Shown here in pieces: positions 1-6,617 of a DNA stretch of 64,000 bases; the first letter of the stretch is position 1, and each line of letters starts with the position of its first letter. The notes below the pieces were generated by a model. That model searched no databases. It had not been told where the DNA came from and saw only the letters and a list, made by a program, of their open reading frames with translations. The DNA comes from Johnsonella ignava ATCC 51276. Its GTDB lineage: Bacteria; Bacillota; Clostridia; Lachnospirales; Lachnospiraceae. Location: the NCBI RefSeq assembly GCF_000235445.1, contig NZ_JH378834.1, positions 33,229 to 97,228 of the forward strand, read 5' to 3'. The position numbers were made by a program, and so were the translations under genes.

Positions 1-103
1 CTTTCATCAGTTTCTTTAATAAGTTCAGAATTAGCTTTCCTGTTACTTTAGCAGCTCTTACTTCCATATTCAGCGTTTTTCTTGCTATTTCTTCATTGAT
101 CAA
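1..103 (-). CDS. PcfB-like (DUF3801) conjugation protein, N-terminal part
   Basis: A reading frame opens at a TTG at 103-101, overlapping the stop of the dnaC-like gene (TTGA overlap), and runs off the left edge. A strong GGAGG lies about 8 nt upstream. The visible start reads MINEEIARKTLNMEV and continues with RAAKVTGKL, resembling the N-terminus of PcfB/DUF3801 proteins. These are encoded next to the coupling ATPase in Tn1549-like elements and are thought to assist relaxosome-coupling protein contacts. Only 34 residues are visible, so the family call rests on a short match plus gene order. Confidence 0.6.
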   Translation of the reverse strand, partial: MINEEIARKTLNMEVRAAKVTGKLILNLLKKLMK

Positions 104-951
104 GTTCTCTCACCTCCGTTCAGTAACCTCTCTTTATTACGAGCCAGCTTATCCTTTTGAATAGCCTTTCTAAAATCTTCTCCTACAACCATAACAGGAA
201 TACACATCTCTATAATTCGTGAATAAATCCTCTGATACTCCACACTTTCTGTACAATTTACAATTGTGTCGTAAGAAAGGTTTGTGGTGAAAATAGTCGG
301 TTTCTGTTTTAAATACCTGTTATTCACAATGTTATATACCTGCTCTTTAGCATAGCTTGTATCTCTTTCAATTCCTAAATCATCCAAGATAAGAACAGAC
401 GTATTCACAAGCGATTCTATATATGCGTTCTTGTCAAAATCAAATCCTCCCTTTTGCAGTTCATTGATAATCTGTGAAAAATTTCTTATTTTAACGCTTA
501 TTCGATACTGTTCAATAAGGCTATTTGCAATGGAGCAGGCAAGATAGGTCTTTCCGCTACCTACTGAGCCATAAAAAAGGAGTCCGATGTTTTCTTTTTT
601 CATTTCCTCATATTTTTTTACAAAGTTCTTTGCAATGATAAGGCTTTGATTTTCTTCTCCCTGATAATTTTCAAATGTGTATGACCACTGAATAATCGAG
701 TTAAAGCAGCTACTCTTTAATCGTTCAATCTCCATCTGCTTTTGTCTTTCTTTTTCTTTTGCTTCTCTATTTCTATCGCATTTACAAGAAATCTTAAATA
801 TCATCTTGTTATCAAAGAACTCCATCACTTTTCCGTCTTTTCTTTCATGGCAGACTTTGCAATAGGCGTGTCCATCTTTGATATACTCTTTTTCAGGATC
901 ATAAGAGTACTCTACATCCTCTATCATTACTTTTTCCAATTCTTTCATCAT
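100..951 (-). CDS. DnaC/IstB-like ATP-binding helicase loader of the conjugative element
   Basis: A 283-residue protein with an N-terminal cysteine-containing segment (CKVCHERK, and CKCDR after it) and a C-terminal AAA+ domain. The Walker A is YGSVGSGKTYLA and the Walker B is VLILDDLG, followed by sensor-like TTNLS and an arginine-rich SRIIEM stretch. This is the layout of DnaC-type loaders that place the replicative helicase at an initiator-bound origin. The start overlaps the stop of the RepA-like gene (ATGA) and is preceded by AAAGGAG, so the two are translationally coupled. In Tn1549/CTn-type elements this pair supports replication of the excised circle. It is not a chromosomal dnaC, judging by its neighbours. 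Confidence 0.85.
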   Translation of the reverse strand: MMKELEKVMIEDVEYSYDPEKEYIKDGHAYCKVCHERKDGKVMEFFDNKMIFKISCKCDRNREAKEKERQKQMEIERLKSSCFNSIIQWSYTFENYQGEENQSLIIAKNFVKKYEEMKKENIGLLFYGSVGSGKTYLACSIANSLIEQYRISVKIRNFSQIINELQKGGFDFDKNAYIESLVNTSVLILDDLGIERDTSYAKEQVYNIVNNRYLKQKPTIFTTNLSYDTIVNCTESVEYQRIYSRIIEMCIPVMVVGEDFRKAIQKDKLARNKERLLNGGERT

Positions 952-1727
952 AGGTGTTCTCCTTTATCATATTCTTCCCATGTCGGTATATTTGATGTTT
1001 TCACTTCTTTTCCTCTCCCCTGATCTTTATAGAACCAAGAAAGGATTGTTGCTTTATGGTCTTTATATGTCTTTCCGGTGCTTTTGATATATGCAGATAG
1101 CCTTTCAATGTAATTATCAAGCTGTGAGTTCATTATGATTTGTAAATCGGATATATCTTCAGCAGCTAAAAATACATTTTGAAATGTTCCAAGTCCGTTT
1201 ACACCAAAACTATATTCTCTCTTACTATACTTACTCTTATTATTCTCTATATAGTTAGAGTCAAGATTTTGAACTTCCTGAAGTTCATTTTCTTTACTTC
1301 TGAGGTTAAAATCTTTTACTTCTGAAGTTAAGTTTTTTGACTTCTGAAAGTCATTTTCTTTTACCGCTAATATGCTCATAAAGTCTTTAACATATATGAC
1401 ATTCGGCTTACCAAGCCCAAGCCTTACTCTTTCAATCAGTCCGATTCCTTTTTTCATATCGAGTTCATCTAATGTTTTTATAGCTGTCGGCTTTGAGATA
1501 TTTCTTCTTCTCATAATTTCTTCGACTGTGAAATAGATAAATACTCTGCCTTCCTTGTCCACCCAATTATTCTTAAAGGACATTCCTGTTCGTTTCAAAA
1601 GCATAGAATAAAGGATAATTGCTTCAGCAGACAGTCCCTTAAATTCTTCTCCGTCTACCAATATTTCAGGTACTTTTAGAAAGTTAAATCTTTCTGCTTC
1701 TCTGTTATAGAAATAGTCAAAGTCCAT
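948..1727 (-). CDS. RepA-type replication initiator of the conjugative element
   Basis: An initiator of about 259 residues. The N-terminal half (FYNREAERFNFLKVP, LSAEAIILYSMLLKR) is the RepA_N/DnaD-like winged-helix region typical of replication initiators in Firmicutes plasmids and Tn1549-like elements. The middle is lysine- and glutamate-rich and likely a linker. The C-terminus (IERLSAYIKSTGKTYKDHKATILSWFYKD) resembles the helicase-loader-contacting part of such proteins. The chosen start is the ATG at 1727, 10 codons inside the open frame, because GGAGGAGGTG lies just before it. The stop overlaps the start of the dnaC-like gene. The role, binding an element origin and recruiting the loader, is inferred from the family. 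Confidence 0.8.
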   Translation of the reverse strand: MDFDYFYNREAERFNFLKVPEILVDGEEFKGLSAEAIILYSMLLKRTGMSFKNNWVDKEGRVFIYFTVEEIMRRRNISKPTAIKTLDELDMKKGIGLIERVRLGLGKPNVIYVKDFMSILAVKENDFQKSKNLTSEVKDFNLRSKENELQEVQNLDSNYIENNKSKYSKREYSFGVNGLGTFQNVFLAAEDISDLQIIMNSQLDNYIERLSAYIKSTGKTYKDHKATILSWFYKDQGRGKEVKTSNIPTWEEYDKGEHL

Positions 1728-1759
1728 CGCTTCACCTCCTCCCCAAAAAATTGGCAAAG

Positions 1760-1790
1760 AAAAAGACGATAGTTTTTCTTCTATCGCCTT
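1760..1790 (-). terminator. Hairpin with T-run between the CD1845-like and repA-like genes
   Basis: On the minus strand GGCGATAG and CTATCGTC pair around an A-rich loop and are followed by TTTTTCTTT. It sits between the CD1845-like stop and the repA start, and so probably attenuates read-through into the replication genes. Confidence 0.65.
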
Positions 1791-1814
1791 TGGTAACCAT
1801 TTGTATGAATTTTT

Positions 1815-2096
1815 TTAGATTGATTTTATTGCTTCATTGATTCCCTGAAGGAATGCTATAACAGCTGCTCCGACCATCGGTATTCCATAAGGACTTAACA
1901 AAAATCCTAATACCAATGCCTCAATGCCAAGTGATATATCTTTTTGCATAAATGATCCTATTGCAGCAACTATACACATCAGCATTAAGAAATACAGAAT
2001 AGTTGTTCCTATGCCAAGTATAAATGTCAGAAAGGCAGTAAGGATACTCAGCAGCAAGCTGATTGGAAATAAGATTATTTTTATTATCCATCTCAT
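1815..2096 (-). CDS. CD1845-family small membrane protein of the conjugative element
   Basis: A 93-residue hydrophobic protein starting MRWIIKIILFPISLLLS, with at least two and probably three membrane segments (about 5-45 and 60-85) joined by a short polar stretch (MQKDISLG). The sequence pattern, including LGFLLSPYGIPMVGAA near the end, is that of the CD1845 family encoded at the outer end of Tn1549/CTn5-like elements. It has a good GGAGGG ribosome binding site. The function is unknown in the family. Its value here is as a marker of the element's edge, lying just downstream of the hybrid rlmD stop. Confidence 0.8.
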   Translation of the reverse strand: MRWIIKIILFPISLLLSILTAFLTFILGIGTTILYFLMLMCIVAAIGSFMQKDISLGIEALVLGFLLSPYGIPMVGAAVIAFLQGINEAIKSI

Positions 2097-2114
2097 AAAT
2101 ACCCTCCATTTCTA

Positions 2115-3986
2115 CTAAATCATTTTAAAATGCTTTAACGCATCCATAATAGCTTCCTCTTTTTCCAGTGTGCATTGTGGAATAGCCTGTTTCTCTTTTT
2201 TTGATTTATTATAATGCTCCCTCAGTACAATTCCACATTTCTTTTTAATCTGTGCAATATAGAGTGTCGAAACCTTTAAATCAAATTTTTCCAATATATA
2301 TTCCTTGATTTGTGCATAAGTCGCTTTACTTTCAGCACTTGTCAAATCAAGCTCATCAAGCTTAATTTCAACATCTATATGTTTGTCGACATCAAGTTTG
2401 GACAATAACGCTACCGTCTCCACATGCCCGCTCCATGGAAACATGTCAACAGCCTGCACCTTCACCGGTTTATACCCTTTCCCTGCCAGATACTTTAAAT
2501 CTCTTGCAAGAGTAGCACTGTCGCAACTTACATAAACTATCTTACGGGGAGATGCTGCCGCCGCTGCTTCAAGGCATTTTATATCACAGCCTTTCCTTGG
2601 TGGATCTACTACGACTATATCAGGAAAGTCAAGTATATTTTTTATATCTCTCATATCTCTTATATCTGTTATATTTACCGGGCTTTTATTATCTTTCCCG
2701 CATCTTTTATCTTTCTTATCATTTTTATCCATCTTATCATTTTTATCTATCTCACCGCCTTTATTTATCATCTCCATTTTCCATAATTCCAGTATATCCT
2801 CTGCATTCCCGGTGATAAAAAATGCATTGTTTATATTATTTATAAATGCATTGTTTCCAGCATCCTCAACCGCCTTTTGTACAGTTTCTATACCATATAC
2901 CCTCCCTGCCTTTTGTGCAAGAAATAAAGATATGGTACCTATGCCGCAATAAAGGTCCCATACAGTTTCATCACCCTTAAGGTCTGCAAATTCAAGCACT
3001 TTATTATAAAGTATATTGGTCTGTACAGGATTTACCTGATAGAATGACTCAGCCGATATATTAAATCTGATATTGCCTATATAATCACTTATAAAATTTT
3101 TCCCGTATATATTCACAGTTTTTTGTCCCATTATAACATTGGTTTTACTGCGGTTTATATTTAACATAATACTTTCTACGCCTTTTATGGCACTTAAGGC
3201 AGTGCACAGCTGCTCTTTATACGGAAGCTTTTGTGTGTTTATAACTATGCATACCATTATTTCGCCGGTAGCAAACCCTTTTCTTATAAGAATATGCCTT
3301 ATAACCCCATCACCGTTTTTCTCATTATATGGCTTTATATTACATCGCTTCATAAAAGACAGAACGGTATCTTTTATCTTGCAGTTTTCTTCTATACCTA
3401 TAAGGCAGTCATCTACTTCAACTATGCTATGTGTACGTCCTGCATAAAAACCTGCTGCAATTTTTTGTCCTCTTTCACCTACCGGAATTACCGCTTTATT
3501 TCTATATCTCCAGGGATATTCCATACCAATTACAGGATAAAATATACATCTATTTTCAGATGCCATACAATCAGAATCCATAATATCTTTATTCGCAGTT
3601 TCATTTTCAGCGATACAGATAAAGTCTTCTCTTTTAAACCCGCCTATCCTTATAAGATTATTAAGAACCTTGTTTTCTTTATATTTGAGTTGAAAACTAT
3701 ACGACATTTCCTGCATAGTGCAGCCGCCGCATGGTCCTGATACCGGGCATCTCGGTTTTCTCCTCTCAGGTGAAGGAATTATAACTTTATCAAGCTTTGC
3801 ATAACCGTAGTTTTTCATACATTTCATAACTACTGCCCTTATTCTGTCGCCTATCACAGTATCCTTTACAAACCAAGTAAAGGCATCGGTTTTTCCGATG
3901 CCTTCCGTATCATTACTTAAATCTATTATATCAAACTCAATTATATCCCCTTTTTTATAGATAGAATCATTTGTTTTTTTCATCAT
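2115..3986 (-). CDS. rlmD: 23S rRNA (uracil-C5)-methyltransferase, hybrid with an element-encoded C-terminus
   Basis: A 623-residue RumA/RlmD-type enzyme that methylates a uracil C5 of 23S rRNA using S-adenosylmethionine. The N-terminus is a TRAM domain (KGDIIEFDIIDLSND). A 4Fe-4S cysteine cluster follows (RKPRCPVSGPCGGCTMQ). The methyltransferase domain has YCGIGTISLFLA, VVDPPRKGCD and YVSCDSATLARD with the catalytic cysteine. Two oddities stand out. A repetitive Asp/Lys/Asn-rich insert of about 50 residues (about 2620-2775) precedes VVDPP. After HVETV the protein continues with about 90 residues (DELDLTSAESKATYAQIK, then LYIAQIKKKCGI) not part of normal RlmD and apparently supplied by the integrated element. 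The start overlaps the yhaM stop (ATGA). Confidence 0.88.
   Translation of the reverse strand: MMKKTNDSIYKKGDIIEFDIIDLSNDTEGIGKTDAFTWFVKDTVIGDRIRAVVMKCMKNYGYAKLDKVIIPSPERRKPRCPVSGPCGGCTMQEMSYSFQLKYKENKVLNNLIRIGGFKREDFICIAENETANKDIMDSDCMASENRCIFYPVIGMEYPWRYRNKAVIPVGERGQKIAAGFYAGRTHSIVEVDDCLIGIEENCKIKDTVLSFMKRCNIKPYNEKNGDGVIRHILIRKGFATGEIMVCIVINTQKLPYKEQLCTALSAIKGVESIMLNINRSKTNVIMGQKTVNIYGKNFISDYIGNIRFNISAESFYQVNPVQTNILYNKVLEFADLKGDETVWDLYCGIGTISLFLAQKAGRVYGIETVQKAVEDAGNNAFINNINNAFFITGNAEDILELWKMEMINKGGEIDKNDKMDKNDKKDKRCGKDNKSPVNITDIRDMRDIKNILDFPDIVVVDPPRKGCDIKCLEAAAAASPRKIVYVSCDSATLARDLKYLAGKGYKPVKVQAVDMFPWSGHVETVALLSKLDVDKHIDVEIKLDELDLTSAESKATYAQIKEYILEKFDLKVSTLYIAQIKKKCGIVLREHYNKSKKEKQAIPQCTLEKEEAIMDALKHFKMI
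2412..2426 (-). other. Probable element attachment site inside rlmD (codons HVETV)
   Basis: The minus strand reads CATGTGGAGACGGTA, encoding the conserved RlmD/RumA C-terminal motif HVETV. From memory, several streptococcal and clostridial elements integrate at the 3' end of rum/rumA at this coding motif. Upstream of it the protein is ordinary RlmD. Downstream it is a roughly 90-residue tail of a type I associate with such elements. The exact core cannot be fixed from one end alone. Confidence 0.55.
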
Positions 3987-4930
3987 AATCCTGTCCTTTT
4001 TATATTGCTTTCAAACATTCTATTGTACCCAAGCCATAGCACATTTTCATCGGCAGATTCAAGAATTTCCTTCATAGTCTCAAGCTTTGCATCGGTATTA
4101 TCTGCAAGATTAAGGGCAAGTGCTTCGATAATAGCAGGCTTTTTAGGTGAACCGTACTCAAGCTCTCCGTGATGCGAAAGTATACAATGCTTAAGCTCAT
4201 TTAGGAGTTTTTCAGGAAAGCCTTCTATCTTCTGTGCTTTTTTTGAAATTATCTCACAGCCTATAATTATATGTCCAAGCAGCTGTCCCTCATCAGTGTA
4301 ATCATTTTCCGGAAATGGCGAAAGTTCTTCAATTTTACCTATATCATGACATAAGGCTGCTGAAATCAAAAGATCACGGTTAAGTATAGGATAGCTTTTA
4401 CAATAAAATTCACACAGCCTTACAACACTCAGGCTGTGTTCCATCAGTCCGCCCATAAAACTGTGGTGTACATTTTTTGCTGCTGATGAAGATTTAAATT
4501 TAGAGGCAAATGCTGTATCCTCTATAAATATAGCATTTAATAATCTGTTTAGGTGTATATTTTTTATTGAAGATACCTTTTCCTTAAGTTCATTATACAT
4601 ACTCTCAATACTGTATTTTGAAACCGGTATATAGTTTTCTATCATATATTCACCGGCATCGGCTTTTCTTACACGTCTTATATTAAGCTGAAGGCTGCTG
4701 TTGAACATATTTACATCAGCTTCAACCACAATATAATCCATAGCACTTATATCATTTATTCCCGGAGATTTTAAATCCCATATCTTCGCATCCACAGTAC
4801 CGCTTTTATCCTGAAGTATAAGACTTGCATACTCCTTTCCTGCTTTTGTAAGCAGTATCTGACGGCTTTTACACAGATATATCTCAGATATTCTCATACC
4901 CTCTTTTAATGTTGACAAAAATTTCATCAA
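3983..4930 (-). CDS. yhaM: YhaM-type 3'-5' exoribonuclease (OB fold + HD domain)
   Basis: A 315-residue protein of the YhaM family. The N-terminal part, about 1-95, is an OB-fold nucleic-acid-binding domain (LILQDKSGTVDAKIWD). The C-terminal HD phosphohydrolase domain shows HHSFMGGLMEHSLSVV, the metal-binding HD pair in CHDIGKIEEL, and HCILSHHGELEYGSP. Known YhaM enzymes degrade short single-stranded RNA or DNA 3' to 5' with divalent metal and are cytoplasmic. The gene sits in an overlapping trio: its start overlaps the upstream HtrA-like gene and its stop overlaps rlmD, both by ATGA, so expression is coupled. Length and domain order are normal for the family. Confidence 0.9.
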   Translation of the reverse strand: MMKFLSTLKEGMRISEIYLCKSRQILLTKAGKEYASLILQDKSGTVDAKIWDLKSPGINDISAMDYIVVEADVNMFNSSLQLNIRRVRKADAGEYMIENYIPVSKYSIESMYNELKEKVSSIKNIHLNRLLNAIFIEDTAFASKFKSSSAAKNVHHSFMGGLMEHSLSVVRLCEFYCKSYPILNRDLLISAALCHDIGKIEELSPFPENDYTDEGQLLGHIIIGCEIISKKAQKIEGFPEKLLNELKHCILSHHGELEYGSPKKPAIIEALALNLADNTDAKLETMKEILESADENVLWLGYNRMFESNIKRTGL

Positions 4931-6315
4931 TTTTCCTTTCTAAGCAGCCTCTCACCAACCTTAATATTAAATTTCAATTCCTTATATTCATCCTTTCCAT
5001 TATTCCTCATTACTGTAATAACGGCATCAGAGCCTATCTGAAGCTGTCCCAGAATTTTCTGATAGGTATTTATATTTGAAATTTCCTGCTCATTTAATGC
5101 CTTTATTATATCCCCGGGTTGGATACCTGAATCATATACAGGACTTCCGGGGGTTACGGCTCCTACATATATACCTTCAGGCATACCCGTATCCTTCATT
5201 TTTTTGCTTACATTAACGGCTTCTATACCTATATACTGTACAGGATTACCATTTACCATCTTTTCTATAAGTTCCTTATAATCAGATATGGCATATGCTG
5301 TCGAGATATTATCGCTGTTAAGATCTTTATATTTATCCGTAACCCATGCTATTACCTCGGCATCGAGATTTATCAGAAAGCTTCCTGCCTGGGCATCAGT
5401 TTTTAAATCACTGTAAAAAAGCCTTGCATTACCGTCAGTTACACTTATATCCTTTGCTATATGCGATATATAACCATAGCTTGTAGAACGTGATATCCCA
5501 AGCGGACTTCCTATAGCCATAACTACATTTCCCCTTGCAGTAAGATATGAATTGCCTAAAGTTGCCGGCTCTATTGTTTCAAGTACCTTACTGTCAATAT
5601 CTTCAACAGGTACATATATAACTGCAAGTCCGCTGATTTTATCAACTGCTCTAAGTCTTGCATTATTCTCACCCGCATCATTAAATGACACTTTGATTAA
5701 ATCCGCCTCTCCCAGAGCTTCTGCAGGACAGAGTATACCTATTTCAGTCTGTGTCTTTGTAAACACTATTCCTGAATAATGCCCTTCCTTTTCTACCGGG
5801 TTATTAAACCAATCCCTTGTATTTTTAACGGAATCAACCGCTACAAGAGAATTGTCAAGTTTTCTGCATACCTCATCAAGTCTTGAATAAATCCTTTTAA
5901 CATCATCTGAAGTATATTCATGACTGGCAAACGCTGATTCAACAAGCTCCTCTACCGGTTTTCCCTCTTTTGAAACTTCAGTTTCTTTTACAGATCCGCT
6001 TTCCGGCAAAGTGTCAAGTGCTGAAGAGTCAGATGCGACATCATTTTCTGAAGTACTGTTATTTTCAGGATCATCTTTCGGTATGCTTATACTTTGATAT
6101 TGTCTTGAGTCTTTTTGTTTAAAATGATTCCGTACAATTGGTTCTGAAAATACAAATGTTGCCGCAGCTATAAGTCCAAATACCACAGCGCTGCATGCAA
6201 TCAGCGCAAAATGCCTTAAAACATTCCCTTTTCCTTTTTTACCACCCCTATTTACTATGTTTTCATGTATAAATTCTTTTTTTCTGTCTTTTTTTGTATT
6301 ATTACTTTCAGACAT
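4927..6315 (-). CDS. HtrA/DegP-like membrane protein with PDZ domain, predicted inactive as a protease
   Basis: A 462-residue protein with a basic cytoplasmic N-terminus, one membrane segment (about 34-56), an acidic Ser/Glu linker (80-125), a trypsin-fold HtrA-like region (about 150-345) and a PDZ domain (about 360-455, GIYVGAVTPGSPVYDSGIQPGD). By alignment from memory with HtrA, all three catalytic positions are changed. The His segment reads EIGILCPAEA with no His. The usual DLAV is SGLAV, losing Asp. The usual NSGGPL is QAGSFL, so the Ser position is Ala310. It is therefore probably a pseudoprotease acting as a binding or scaffold protein outside the membrane. It is first in a coupled trio with yhaM and rlmD. 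Confidence 0.8.
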   Translation of the reverse strand: MSESNNTKKDRKKEFIHENIVNRGGKKGKGNVLRHFALIACSAVVFGLIAAATFVFSEPIVRNHFKQKDSRQYQSISIPKDDPENNSTSENDVASDSSALDTLPESGSVKETEVSKEGKPVEELVESAFASHEYTSDDVKRIYSRLDEVCRKLDNSLVAVDSVKNTRDWFNNPVEKEGHYSGIVFTKTQTEIGILCPAEALGEADLIKVSFNDAGENNARLRAVDKISGLAVIYVPVEDIDSKVLETIEPATLGNSYLTARGNVVMAIGSPLGISRSTSYGYISHIAKDISVTDGNARLFYSDLKTDAQAGSFLINLDAEVIAWVTDKYKDLNSDNISTAYAISDYKELIEKMVNGNPVQYIGIEAVNVSKKMKDTGMPEGIYVGAVTPGSPVYDSGIQPGDIIKALNEQEISNINTYQKILGQLQIGSDAVITVMRNNGKDEYKELKFNIKVGERLLRKEN

Positions 6316-6617
6316 ACTGAAACCTCGATCTCTTATATGTAAGTTTTTATGCTTAAAACAAAGTCCTTTTATTATATAATATATACAAATAGCACTGTCG
6401 TGGTAAACAAGTACCTTGGACTCAACCGATGTTTATTATACTATATACTCTATAAAGTTAAAAGAGTCTTTCATTTTCCATTTTACAGTAATGTGCATTT
6501 ACCAGACACTTGTGGTATAATTTCTTAAAATTAACAGCAACTGATAAGACTTTAGTACTAAAGACTTTAAATACATATATCAGTTAGCAGCAGATAAAAA
6601 TATACATCACAATAGAT
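6316..6617. other. Divergent intergenic region before mutS2
   Basis: About 300 AT-rich bases between the divergent HtrA-like gene and mutS2. The only clear element is an extended -10 box (TGGTATAAT, 6513-6521) pointing to mutS2 with a poor -35. I see no open frame, RNA gene or strong hairpin. Confidence 0.5.
6513..6521 (+). promoter_or_regulatory. Extended -10 promoter element for mutS2
   Basis: TGG followed by TATAAT, about 97 nt before the mutS2 start. No good -35 lies at 17 nt, which is usual for extended -10 promoters. The same TGTGGTATAAT string occurs upstream of the alcohol dehydrogenase gene. Confidence 0.5.

Larger units (their letters stand above)
1..2426. mobile_element. End of a Tn1549/CTn-type integrative conjugative element
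   Basis: Four adjacent minus-strand genes (PcfB-like, DnaC-like loader, RepA-type initiator, CD1845-family membrane protein) match the terminal module of Tn1549/CTn-like elements of Firmicutes. The CD1845-like gene is the outermost element gene, as in such elements of Clostridioides difficile. The right boundary is inferred to lie inside the rlmD/rumA coding region at about 2412-2426, a known integration target of this kind of element. The rest of the element lies left of the window. Element genes are transcribed in the same direction as the target gene. Confidence 0.8.

Noticed and set aside
1921..2118. Two overlapping ORFs on opposite strands over the CD1845-like gene
   Set aside because: Both are frame shadows with no family features; the 93-residue membrane protein in the other frame matches the element family.
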